Origin: Liquorilactobacillus uvarum DSM 19971 | Lineage (GTDB): Bacteria; Bacillota; Bacilli; Lactobacillales; Lactobacillaceae | Reading direction: 5' to 3' | Length of the DNA: 64,000 nucleotides | NCBI RefSeq assembly: GCF_001434935.1 | Contig: NZ_AZEG01000009.1 | Coordinates: forward strand, 32,516 to 96,515 | Shown here: piece after piece, positions 18,375-28,218 of the stretch | Position numbering within the stretch: position 1 is the stretch's first letter | Layout: each line of letters starts with the position of its first letter | Notes under the pieces: generated by a model | Told to the model about the DNA's origin: nothing | The model's input: only the letters and a program-made list of their open reading frames with translations | Databases searched by the model: none | Position numbers and translations under genes: made by a program

Positions 18375-19400
18375 GTGAATAACATCAGTCAAAGATTTCT
18401 TAGGGGGGCAGGAATTGTCATCTTAGCTACGGTGCTGGCTGCTTGTTCTACAGACCAGGGTGGCAAGCAAACAGATAAAGATTCTTCTAGCAGAGCGTCA
18501 TTAGTGGCTAATGGGTACCAAAAGGCATTAGATGCCCTTAGGAATAATGCACCTCAGCAGGCATACAGTAGATTGGAAAAAGTAGTTGCGAAGGATTCCA
18601 AAAATGAAAAAGCCGAGAAACTGCATCAGAATCTCGGATATTTGTTAAAAGCGAAAAAAGCTGTTACAGAGGATAAGCTGACAAAAACAGGTGAGTATTT
18701 GGCAAAACTTGACAGAGTGAATACACCTAAAAGTTTGGTTAAACAAATCAATGCTGTTAAGAAAGAATATCAATCAGCTAAACTAGCACGTGTATACTAT
18801 GCTGAAGTCGGTGATTACTATAATGCACAGAAAATTTCAGCTGCGGGTGGAAGTTTAGAGGCGCTAAAATCATTGCCTTCCCGTTACCAAGCAGTTGCGG
18901 CATATCAATCTAAAGCGCAAAAATATGAAGATTTGATTGCTCAGGCTCAGTCTGCAAGTACTGGAACCACACCCGATTCAAGTAGTAACTCCAGCTCTAC
19001 GAGTGCGGCCAGCACTACGGATAACAGCACGGCTGGCACACAAGCAAGCAGTGGCTATACTAATGCGCGAAGTTCAAAAATTGTTAGTTCAGAATATGAG
19101 AAGAAAACCGGAAGTTCAATTTCTTCAGCAACGAATAGTCAGGTTTCTTCTGTTGCCAATGGTTTGACTGATACAGAAGTCCTAGCCAAATTCCGAGCAG
19201 CGGCAGGTATACCGCAAGAAGCTGGAGATCAATATTATATACAAAAAATAGATAGCGATAGTTATCAGATTGAGATCAGGCATACAAGTCCCAATAATAC
19301 AGCAGTTTCGAATTTGAAGGGTATGTATCGTTTTGCAGTTTCAACTCAAGTTGTGCAAAAAATGAACGAAGTGTCAGGAGAATATGTTCAGGTGAATTAA
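18375..19400 (+). CDS. secreted lipoprotein of unknown function
   Basis: 341 residues. Signal peptide with a hydrophobic core and lipobox LAAC (Cys24), so it should be anchored to the outer face of the membrane. Residues about 40-190 are helical and resemble tandem helical repeats; about 195-245 is a Ser/Thr/Asn-rich linker; the last 80 residues form a compact, possibly mixed alpha/beta domain. GTG start at 18375 follows AGGGGG by 8 bases. I do not recognise the C-terminal domain with certainty. It probably stands alone; TATAAT occurs about 40 bases upstream of the start. Confidence 0.75.
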   Translation: MNNISQRFLRGAGIVILATVLAACSTDQGGKQTDKDSSSRASLVANGYQKALDALRNNAPQQAYSRLEKVVAKDSKNEKAEKLHQNLGYLLKAKKAVTEDKLTKTGEYLAKLDRVNTPKSLVKQINAVKKEYQSAKLARVYYAEVGDYYNAQKISAAGGSLEALKSLPSRYQAVAAYQSKAQKYEDLIAQAQSASTGTTPDSSSNSSSTSAASTTDNSTAGTQASSGYTNARSSKIVSSEYEKKTGSSISSATNSQVSSVANGLTDTEVLAKFRAAAGIPQEAGDQYYIQKIDSDSYQIEIRHTSPNNTAVSNLKGMYRFAVSTQVVQKMNEVSGEYVQVN

Positions 19401-19460
19401 TATGGCCATCGCCAATAGGCAAGACGGTTGAATGGCAAATCAATTTTATTGGAGAAGTAT

Positions 19461-19826
19461 ATGCAGTGGGTTAAACGGAAAATTTATTTAAAAGCATTAA
19501 TTACACTTTCGCTAATCGCAGCAATCTTTTTATTAGTAGCAAGGCTGGGGTATTATGGAATTTTGATTTCAAATATTGCATTTGTGATAGGCTTATTTTT
19601 AATATGTGTTAGTGTTGTTGATGTTCTATTAAAGGCTCATTTATTGGCAGGCTGGTTTCGCCACAAAAAAAAGGGTGAGACAGACGAAGAGTATCAAAAA
19701 AATAAAATTAAAGTTAGAGAAGTTGGACGTTTAAAAAACGCGCCGATTCAAAGCAGCAAGTTGGGGCGGAGCTGTTTAGCAGCGGGAAGTATCTTTATTC
19801 TTTGCGCAATCTTAGTTACTCTGTGA
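19461..19826 (+). CDS. small membrane protein, DUF3899-like
   Basis: 121 residues with two hydrophobic segments near the N-terminus (about 10-30 and 37-57), a basic cytoplasmic loop (GWFRHKKKGETDEEYQKNK) and a C-terminal membrane segment. The arrangement and the EEYQ motif after a basic loop resemble DUF3899 proteins of lactobacilli. ATG 19461 follows GGAG; a TTG 33 bases upstream lacks a site. No function is known. Confidence 0.65.
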   Translation: MQWVKRKIYLKALITLSLIAAIFLLVARLGYYGILISNIAFVIGLFLICVSVVDVLLKAHLLAGWFRHKKKGETDEEYQKNKIKVREVGRLKNAPIQSSKLGRSCLAAGSIFILCAILVTL

Positions 19827-19975
19827 TGATTTAGAATATTGATTGAATCAGCAAATCTGTTGGAAAGTGGCTAAGTATTGAGATGCGGCTAACCGAGATT
19901 TCCTAACAATTGGGCTCCGTTAATTCGTATAATATAACGTCACAATAGGAGCTTGAGTCACAAATTTCTTAAAAG

Positions 19976-20031
19976 AAAAGAGATTGTTGAAAATCGTTAC
20001 AGATCTTCAACAATCTCTTCTTTGTTTTGGT
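19976..20031 (+). terminator. intrinsic terminator
   Basis: AAGAGATTGTTGAA and TTCAACAATCTCTT form a 14-base stem followed by a T-rich tract. It closes the lipoprotein/DUF3899 region on the plus strand and could also act on the minus strand. The remaining bases up to 20218 hold no gene that I can support; see the separate finding on a possible remnant. Confidence 0.75.
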
Positions 20032-20218
20032 GTTTAAAAATAAAATTAGTGGTTTTGACCGCCGATTTTCTGCTCAAAATTTTAGAATTAAGCCACTCTT
20101 TAGTAGAAGTATCTTTTTGCCAACTTTTTGCACCTAATCTACATTTTGTTCTGAGATCACGGTTTTTAAATTTTTACGTAGGTGGTAAGTTAATGAATAT
20201 CGCGGTTTAGTTTCTTTC

Positions 20219-20860
20219 TTATAAGAATTTTGTTAATGTTGCTGCATCATAACGGTCAGTCAGTAAAGGTTTTTCTGTGGCTTTCCCAATCGCAATTCCC
20301 ATCACCGGAATATATCGTTTGGGATCAAGCTCAAGTGCTGGAATAATATTTTCAAAATCAACACCGGAAAATAGATTAGTATCATAGCCATGAGCACGAG
20401 CAATTAACATTAACTGTGTAGCAACAATCGAACTATCAATTGTTGCATCGAGTTTCAAAAAATCAGGCGTTGCATTTTCATACATTGGTAAAAACGTACC
20501 AAAAATCTGATCCAAACGCTCTTTAGTTATTTTATGATTTTCATAGACTTTTTGCCATACATCACGATAAACCTCATGTGATTGTGTGTCGCCAACAATA
20601 AAAATGATGGCTGAAGCTGTATCTATTTGTGGATAATTGAACTTCAGCACTGCTTTCTTTGTTTTTTCCCTTGCTTCTGGCGTGTCGACTACAACAAAAT
20701 GCCATGATTGCAAATTACAGGCAGAGGGAGCAGTGGTTGCTTCTGCTATCATAGCTTGCAGCTCTTTGCGTGTGATTTTCACTGTTGAATCGAATAAACG
20801 AACAGAATGGCGGTTAAAAACTATATCAGCGAAGTCATTATTAACTAAATTTTTATTCAT
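20219..20860 (-). CDS. nitroreductase-family flavoprotein
   Basis: 213 residues of the FMN-dependent nitroreductase fold. RHSVRLFD at the N-terminus (FMN phosphate contacts), APSACNLQSWHFVVV, and a C-terminal VMGIAIGK are typical. It is likely an NAD(P)H-dependent reductase of quinones or nitro compounds; the physiological substrate is unknown. ATG 20860 follows AGGAGG by 8 bases; the TTG at 20884 lies before that site. It is a single gene facing a long non-coding stretch. Confidence 0.85.
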   Translation of the reverse strand: MNKNLVNNDFADIVFNRHSVRLFDSTVKITRKELQAMIAEATTAPSACNLQSWHFVVVDTPEAREKTKKAVLKFNYPQIDTASAIIFIVGDTQSHEVYRDVWQKVYENHKITKERLDQIFGTFLPMYENATPDFLKLDATIDSSIVATQLMLIARAHGYDTNLFSGVDFENIIPALELDPKRYIPVMGIAIGKATEKPLLTDRYDAATLTKFL

Positions 20861-21613
20861 ATCATAATCCTCCTGATTGATCAATAATAGTATAGACTTG
20901 CAATCTTTGAATAAAAAAATGCGATTATATGTGATATCAATATTCTAAGAGTTGTTTTAATAGTATTTACTTCTTCAATTTTTATATGTCCCTCAATCTA
21001 ATTTCACGTCGTGACTGCCAATAGTTTGAGCAGTCACTCGACCAAAACCGAGTGCGGATAACAATAGTAAAAAAGTAGTTTATCTTTTAAAATATTTAAG
21101 TTTAAAATGGTTTTTCATATAAAATATATTTGTGAAATTTTTATTAAATAATGTCATAAAAAACCAAGCTAAATATATGAGCTAAATTATAATATCATTA
21201 TATACTTAATATTTAGGGATTTGAAGTGAAACAGAGCTATAATAGAGAGATTTGTTTTTACATAAACGATAGTGAAAATTTCACAAATATCGTCGCTTAA
21301 TAAAATTTAGTTTTTATCGCACAAATCTTGAGTATGGAAATAAATTGCAACTGCAAAAAAGTAGGAGCCGGGTCACAAGTTGTATTTTGACCTAGCTCCT
21401 ATTGGTTACCCTTATGTTATGCAAAATAATGTATTTTGTTAGTAAGTTTTTTCGTTTAAGCATGAAGTGCTCACAGTAAGGGTAAACTATATTTGCAATC
21501 TACTATATCTATTTCACAAATATCGTTTTTGATTTTCTATACCAGCTAATTTTTAAGAGCAAGGTGTTGAATATTTGGTGATACACGTTGCTACGTAATA
21601 GACTGGGATAAAA
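20861..21613. other. long non-coding stretch with repeated palindromic motif
   Basis: No supportable coding frame on either strand. The 16-mer ATTTCACAAATATCGT occurs at 21278-21293 and 21511-21526, and its core appears inverted as TATTTGTGAAAT near 21127. At 21273-21292 it forms an imperfect dyad, GTGAAAATTTCAC. Around 21011-21054 two hairpins compete: GTGACTGC/GCAGTCAC and CACTCG/CGAGTG share bases. The minus-strand terminator of the HD gene lies at 21355-21402. Confidence 0.6.
21355..21402 (-). terminator. intrinsic terminator downstream of the HD gene
   Basis: Minus strand: ATAGGAGCTAGGTCA pairs with TGACCCGGCTCCTAC and is followed by TTTTTT. It lies about 210 bases beyond the stop of the HD-domain gene, giving that message a long 3' tail containing one copy of the repeated TTTCACAAATATCG motif. 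Confidence 0.75.
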
Positions 21614-22948
21614 CTATTTGAGTGCGGTTATGCGCCCATTTTTTATATAGTTTTGGAATTTTTTGTAAATAGGTGCAAAAATTTCGCCTTGACTTGATTC
21701 TGCAAGCATTTCTTTTGGAAAGAAAAACCTTTCGTCTCCAGAGACTTTGCCAGTTATAGCAGCAACAAGATTACTGATAGTTGAGAGTTCCACTAAGGTA
21801 CCGTCATCTTGCATTAATTCAATTTGGGTACGTCGTTTTTGACTTGTAGGGTCATAGGCATCATAGGGCAAATCATAGCTATCATTGGTGGCAGTGTAGT
21901 ACTCTGGATTGTATCCAGCTTCGTTGACTAAAATACGCAATTTAGGCAGTAGTCTGGCTGTTTGAGAGTTAAATCTGGCTGATTTTAAGGGCTTACGATT
22001 AAGAAAGCGGTTTGCTAAGTCGTTCAGTATCTTGTCTGGACTTTCGCACCAATGGATGAAGTATGTTGTTAAGACGCCATCATCCAGCTTCAAATAATCA
22101 GACAAGCAAAAATTGTTCTCAAAAAAAGGAAGTAGCAGATGTGGTGTTATTGCCGTATCCAGTTCATTATTTTCATATAAAACTTGGGCTCGTTTTAAAA
22201 GATGGCTTAAAATAACTTCCATCGAACGTGAGACTGGGTGGAAGTAAACTTGTTGATACATTTGAAAGCGACTAACAATATAGTCTTCGACAGCATGCAT
22301 CCCGCTAATATGAAAAGTAATTCCTTCTTTGTAAGGACGCATAACGCGCAGGATACGAGTCAAATCAAATGTTCCGTAATTTGTTCCAGTATAGTAAGAA
22401 TCACGTAAGAGGTAATCCATCCGATCTGCATCTATTTGACTGGAAATCATCTGTACGACTTGAGGATTTGGATATGTTTTTTGAATAACACTTGCAACTT
22501 CTTGCGGAAAATCAGCGGAAACGCGTCTTAAAACCTGATTGACCTCAGTTGTTGAAGAAGTCAGAATTTCAGCAGTTATTGCTTCGTGATCTGTGTGGAA
22601 GATGTGTTCAAAAGTGTGTGAATAAGGTCCGTGGCCTATATCGTGAAGCAATGCTGCGCATAAGGCTACTAGACGTTCATGGTCATCCCATAAACCATCA
22701 TCTTTTGCTTTTGAAGGGTAGTTCCGCTGAAAAAGGTCGCATATTTGGCGCGTAATTTCGTAAACTCCGACAGAATGTGTAAAACGTGAATGTTCAGCAC
22801 CATGGAAGGTACTGCTGGCAGTTCCAAGCTGTCGAATACGGCGAAGCCGCTGAAATTCACGTGTATTGATTAAATCAAGAATAATCTGATGCTGGATAAA
22901 GATATAGTTATGAATAGGATCTCTTAAGACTTTTTCCATAGGTAGCAT
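21614..22948 (-). CDS. HD-domain phosphohydrolase (YwfO-like)
   Basis: About 444 residues. The HD metal site is visible: HSRFTHSVGVYEI, then HDIGHGPYSHTFEH, then a distal DADRMDYLLRDSYYTG region. It resembles dNTP triphosphohydrolase-like proteins of Firmicutes (YwfO), so the likely role is nucleotide-phosphate hydrolysis; the substrate is not proven. Start choice is uncertain: ATG 22948 or 22939 fits homologues that begin just before EKVLRDPIHNYI, though no strong ribosome binding site is visible; a TTG at 23023 would add 25 residues. Confidence 0.85.
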   Translation of the reverse strand: MLPMEKVLRDPIHNYIFIQHQIILDLINTREFQRLRRIRQLGTASSTFHGAEHSRFTHSVGVYEITRQICDLFQRNYPSKAKDDGLWDDHERLVALCAALLHDIGHGPYSHTFEHIFHTDHEAITAEILTSSTTEVNQVLRRVSADFPQEVASVIQKTYPNPQVVQMISSQIDADRMDYLLRDSYYTGTNYGTFDLTRILRVMRPYKEGITFHISGMHAVEDYIVSRFQMYQQVYFHPVSRSMEVILSHLLKRAQVLYENNELDTAITPHLLLPFFENNFCLSDYLKLDDGVLTTYFIHWCESPDKILNDLANRFLNRKPLKSARFNSQTARLLPKLRILVNEAGYNPEYYTATNDSYDLPYDAYDPTSQKRRTQIELMQDDGTLVELSTISNLVAAITGKVSGDERFFFPKEMLAESSQGEIFAPIYKKFQNYIKNGRITALK

Positions 22949-23144
22949 TTTGTCTCTGTAAGCTGTAATGGTCTTCAACTCCTTAAGCTTGTTATAAAAA
23001 AGCAGTTTGTCTTTTAACCTCAATTATAACTTAATCTTATGTGAAGCGCACGGGCTTGCAAGGAATACGAATCCTAAAATAGTGACCAAATTTATTGTTT
23101 TGATATATAATGGAAAAAAGAATGAAAAAAGGTGGTGGGTATTT

Positions 23145-23567
23145 TTGGCAAAAGGAACTCCGGTTTTGATTTATTTGAAAACTCAGCGAAATCAAGATGG
23201 AAAAATCAGTGATTATGCTAAAAAATTCCAGGGACAATTGTTTCAGATAGGACCATCGCTTTATTTACGCTATCTGGAAGAAGAAAATAGGGCAACTGTT
23301 ACATTTAAGATCTCAGAAAATGGAATCATCCAATTAACACGCAAACAAGCAGATGTTCAAATGAAATTGTATTTTGGAAATAATCAAAGAATTGCAGCTC
23401 TTTACCGTACATCAGTTGGGGATATTCCAATTGAAACAATTACGCCTGTTTTGAATGTCACAATAAGGGATAATCCTTTGTCTGGCGTGATTAAAATTGA
23501 TTATTTACTATACAATGGCGAAGAATTGCTTGGAGATTATAAATTAAGATTGCAATTTACGGCATAA
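23145..23567 (+). CDS. DUF1934 family protein (YwiB-like, calycin fold)
   Basis: 140 residues, mostly beta strands, matching the DUF1934/YwiB family of small cytosolic calycin-like barrels, function unknown. I chose TTG at 23145 because AAAGGTGGTGGG precedes it and a TATAAT box lies at about 23106; the longer frame covers the promoter and looks non-coding. It is divergent from the HD gene and 44 bases upstream of rpoE. Confidence 0.8.
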   Translation: MAKGTPVLIYLKTQRNQDGKISDYAKKFQGQLFQIGPSLYLRYLEEENRATVTFKISENGIIQLTRKQADVQMKLYFGNNQRIAALYRTSVGDIPIETITPVLNVTIRDNPLSGVIKIDYLLYNGEELLGDYKLRLQFTA

Positions 23568-23611
23568 AATTGTATGATAAAGTCTAGACTGTAGAAGGGA
23601 CGTGTACCAGT

Positions 23612-24187
23612 TTGGAGCTAGAAAAATTCAAGGATGCCAACAAAAATGAGTTATCTATGATCGAAGTTGCTCGTGTGATTTTGAAGCGTCATGGAGACGT
23701 GATGCCCTTTGCTGATTTGGCAAATGAAATCCAAGAGTATCTTGGAAAAAGTGATGAGGAGATAAGAGAACGTCTTTCTCAATTTTATACAGATTTAAAT
23801 ATCGATGGCAGTTTCATTTCGTTGGGGGATAATCTTTGGGGATTACGCTCATGGTATCCGTATGATTCTATTGATGAAGCTGTTATCCATGTCGAAGAAG
23901 AAGAAAACGATATGCCTAAGGGTAAAAAACGTAAAAAAGTTAATGCTTTTATGGCGGATGCAGCGGATGATGATGATGTTATTGATTACAATAACGATGA
24001 TCCTGAAGATGAAGATTTAGCAGTCGACTATGACTCTGAAGATGAGGATCATGAATTGAAAGAATACAGCAACGATTTAAATGATATTGATGACCCTGAA
24101 GATGAAGAAGAGTTACCTGATGGGATCGAAGGTCAACTCTCTGAATTATCTGATGATGAGATTGATAATGATGACAATAACGAGTAA
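23612..24187 (+). CDS. rpoE: DNA-directed RNA polymerase delta subunit
   Basis: 191 residues. The N-terminal half is the HARE-HTH globular domain ([19 protein letters not shown] onward); from about residue 115 the chain is almost entirely Asp/Glu. Delta speeds RNA polymerase recycling and sharpens promoter selectivity in Gram-positive bacteria. TTG start at 23612, with GAAGGG upstream. It immediately precedes pyrG, the conserved Firmicutes order. Confidence 0.95.
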   Translation: MELEKFKDANKNELSMIEVARVILKRHGDVMPFADLANEIQEYLGKSDEEIRERLSQFYTDLNIDGSFISLGDNLWGLRSWYPYDSIDEAVIHVEEEENDMPKGKKRKKVNAFMADAADDDDVIDYNNDDPEDEDLAVDYDSEDEDHELKEYSNDLNDIDDPEDEEELPDGIEGQLSELSDDEIDNDDNNE

Positions 24188-24194
24188 TTGATGC

Positions 24195-24223
24195 TTGACT
24201 GTTCGATAGTTTTTTTGTAAAAT
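24195..24223 (+). promoter_or_regulatory. pyrG promoter
   Basis: TTGACT (24195-24200), a 17-base spacer and TAAAAT (24218-24223). Seven bases further on the sequence is GGGC (24231-24234), the expected transcript start and the hallmark initial sequence of Gram-positive pyrG genes regulated by reiterative transcription. Confidence 0.8.
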
Positions 24224-24230
24224 TCTTATT

Positions 24231-24315
24231 GGGCGCCTTGCATGTGAGTGTTAGGCATTGTACGGAGATATTTACAAGCTCCCTATTCCGAATGAATAGG
24301 GAGCTTGTTATTTTT
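24231..24315 (+). promoter_or_regulatory. pyrG CTP-responsive attenuator leader
   Basis: The leader starts GGGC and contains a terminator: CAAGCTCCCTATTC (24275-24288) pairs perfectly with GAATAGGGAGCTTG (24294-24307), followed by TTATTTTT. When CTP is low, slippage at GGG should add extra G residues; the G-rich 5' end can then pair with CUCCC in the terminator arm and prevent termination. This is the mechanism known for Bacillus subtilis and Lactococcus pyrG. The hairpin also ends rpoE transcription. Confidence 0.8.
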
Positions 24316-24333
24316 ATTGGGTTATCTCAATAG

Positions 24334-25983
<1,650 letters not shown>

Positions 25984-26067
25984 TTAAAAAACAGCTTCCT
26001 CCAAGCATGATCAAATGTGGTATCCTAGATATATACGTAATTTTGAAATATCTTGGGGGGAATTGGA

Positions 26068-26274
26068 ATGAAAGACGGCCAAGTAGTTTCCTTAGCAGAA
26101 AAATTGGTTTTGTTTCAAGAAAAATATCATGTAACGGATGCGGCAATTTCTTTGGCGAGTCATCTGTCTGTTGAGAAGGTTCACGGTATAAAAATGAACA
26201 AATATTCACCGGACAGTGATGAAAAAAAATTGCTTCTTGATTTTATAAATAGTTACACTGGAAATCAACAGTAA
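26068..26274 (+). CDS. small conserved-looking protein of unknown function
   Basis: 68 residues, predicted mostly helical: a first amphipathic helix, the motif VTDAAISLASHLSVEKVHGI that looks like part of a helix-turn-helix or short DNA-binding fold, and a short acidic C-terminal helix. ATG 26068 follows GGGGGG by about 8 bases. It lies between pyrG and murA with its own terminator at 26458. I do not recognise a named family; regulation or a Lactobacillales-specific role is only a guess. Confidence 0.65.
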   Translation: MKDGQVVSLAEKLVLFQEKYHVTDAAISLASHLSVEKVHGIKMNKYSPDSDEKKLLLDFINSYTGNQQ

Positions 26275-26457
26275 TAAAGAAAATGTAAATTGAAACTGGG
26301 TATTTTAAGCGCAGATAACATGCTACAAACAAATCTGATTTTGGTTATAAGTAATTCATAAATGAACGTATAAGGTTGGTTTGGTGAACCTAGTGTGGGG
26401 GATATAAATTAGGTTTCAATTCTAGTGAGCAGAATTTTCGGCATACTGTAGTGCTTA

Positions 26458-26500
26458 AAAAGAACGATGCAAATGTTATTTTGTATCGTTCTTTTTGTTT
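26458..26500 (+). terminator. intrinsic terminator
   Basis: AAAAGAACGATGCAAA pairs with TTTGTATCGTTCTTTTT (one G-T pair), with a T-rich tail. It ends the small gene at 26068-26274, about 180 bases after its stop. The region between, and from 26500 to 26877, shows no other supportable gene. Confidence 0.8.
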
Positions 26501-26877
26501 TGATAATAGTATTGCTAAAAAATTGATTTTGGGTGGATCTGTTAGAGCAGAAAAATTAGATTTTGATGACTAGATCTATATGGTCATTTTAAAAATTTTA
26601 GAAGGTGATAAGGCAAACAGTATTCATTGAGTTTTTTTAGATGAATGTTAAAATGAGCAAGGATTATGCAACAAATTTTTTGATGAAAATTTGAGAATAA
26701 TTATGTTAATTTAATTGTTTTGGATTGAAACCATAGCATCTATCTTGTATGATGAAGAGAGGCACATTTCGTGCCCTATGTTAGCGTACATTTATTTTTT
26801 GGGTACTTTTGCATGTATGATTTTAACAGAGTTGGGATTTCTTATTGTTCAATAGTCGAGTGGGGATTTATAGAAAA

Positions 26878-28158
26878 ATGAAAAAAATGATTATTAGAGG
26901 AGGGCAGAAACTGTCAGGTGAAGTCACTATTGGTGGAGCCAAGAATAGTACAGTTGCCCTTATACCAGCCGCAATTTTAGCGGATACTCCAGTTACGTTT
27001 GATTCTGTTCCTGATATTTTGGATGTACATAACTTAATGCTGATTTTAAGATCAATGAATGTTGAATCAACATTCAGCCATGGTGAATTGTACGTTGATC
27101 CTACTAAAATAAAAAAAGTTCCACTACCAGGTGGAGCAATTAAAAGTTTACGTGCTTCATATTATTTCATGGGCGCGCTTTTGGGACGCTTTGGCGAAGC
27201 AATTGTTGGTTTCCCGGGTGGAGATAATATTGGCCCGCGGCCGATAGATCAGCATATAAAGGGTTTTGAAGCTTTAGGGGCAACAGTTATCGAAAAGAAT
27301 GATGCTGTCCATATTAGAACAGGCGAAGAAGGCTTGCATGGAGCGCGTATCTTTTTCGATATTGTTTCTGTAGGTGCAACAATTAATGTTCTTTTAGCTG
27401 CGGTCAAAGCAAAAGGGACGACTGTTATTGAGAACGCGGCTAAAGAACCAGAAATAGTTGATTTAGCAACTTTTTTAAATAATATGGGTGCGCAAATCCG
27501 TGGTGCAGGTACTGACGTGATTCGAATTAAGGGGGTAAACAGCCTTAAAGCTACGAATACACATACAATTATTCCAGATAGAATTGAAGCTGGCACATAC
27601 TTATCTTTTGCAGCAGCAAATGGGGATGGTGTCCTAGTTAAGAATGTCATAACCGAGCATTTAGAACCATTTATTGCTAAATTAATTGAAATGGGTGTCT
27701 ATCTTGAAGTTAATGAAGATAGTATTTATGTCAGGGGTGGGGAGCATTTAGCACCAGTGATTGTTAAAACAGCGCCCTTTCCTGGATTTGCTACCGATTT
27801 ACAGCAGCCGATAACACCGCTACTGATGAAGGCACAAGGAGATAGTAAAATTATTGATACGCTATATCCTGAAAGAATCAAACATATACCCGAAATGCAG
27901 AGAATGGGTGGAAAAATTTCAAGCAGTAATGGTGTTATTACGGTGGGACATTCAGTTTCGCTGCAAGGTACAACGGTTGAAGCAAGTGAGATTAGAGCTG
28001 GTGTTTCCTTACTTGGACTTGCTTTGATGTCTAAAGGGACAACAACGATTATTAAGGCTGAAAATATTTTACGGGGATATGAGCGTATTGTTGACAAGCT
28101 GCGAGGTTTATCAGTTGATATTCAAATCATTGAGGAAAATGACAACTTGAAGGAATAA
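26878..28158 (+). CDS. murA: UDP-N-acetylglucosamine 1-carboxyvinyltransferase with Asp in place of the catalytic Cys
   Basis: 426 residues, inside-out alpha/beta barrel of the EPSP synthase family. It transfers enolpyruvate from PEP to UDP-GlcNAc, the first committed peptidoglycan step. Visible are [18 protein letters not shown] and the active-site loop, which reads [10 protein letters not shown]: Asp (codon 27223-27225) replaces the Cys that fosfomycin alkylates. Enzymes with Asp there, as in Mycobacterium and Chlamydia, are active but fosfomycin-resistant. Start 26878 (or ATG 26887) is by homology; the GTGGGG upstream is a modest site. Probably one of two MurA copies (murA2/murZ type), and it is followed by rho. 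Confidence 0.92.
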   Translation: MKKMIIRGGQKLSGEVTIGGAKNSTVALIPAAILADTPVTFDSVPDILDVHNLMLILRSMNVESTFSHGELYVDPTKIKKVPLPGGAIKSLRASYYFMGALLGRFGEAIVGFPGGDNIGPRPIDQHIKGFEALGATVIEKNDAVHIRTGEEGLHGARIFFDIVSVGATINVLLAAVKAKGTTVIENAAKEPEIVDLATFLNNMGAQIRGAGTDVIRIKGVNSLKATNTHTIIPDRIEAGTYLSFAAANGDGVLVKNVITEHLEPFIAKLIEMGVYLEVNEDSIYVRGGEHLAPVIVKTAPFPGFATDLQQPITPLLMKAQGDSKIIDTLYPERIKHIPEMQRMGGKISSSNGVITVGHSVSLQGTTVEASEIRAGVSLLGLALMSKGTTTIIKAENILRGYERIVDKLRGLSVDIQIIEENDNLKE

Positions 28159-28164
28159 TCAAGA

Positions 28165-28218
28165 ATGATCAACTTGTTTCGAGTAAACCTGAAGGGGAGA
28201 GTATTACGGAAAACTTAA
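28165..28218 (+). CDS. possible 17-codon upstream ORF overlapping the rho start
   Basis: ATG 28165 with AAGGA about 9 bases before it opens a 17-codon frame ending TAA at 28216-28218, that is 13 bases past the proposed rho start in a different frame. Translation of it would bring ribosomes across the rho initiation site, so it might couple or control rho translation. No homology is expected; evidence is position and a plausible ribosome binding site only. Confidence 0.3.
   Translation: MINLFRVNLKGRVLRKT

Noticed and set aside
19953..20210. Plus-strand open frame of 85 codons
   Set aside because: It runs through the terminator hairpin, lacks a ribosome binding site and has low-complexity composition.
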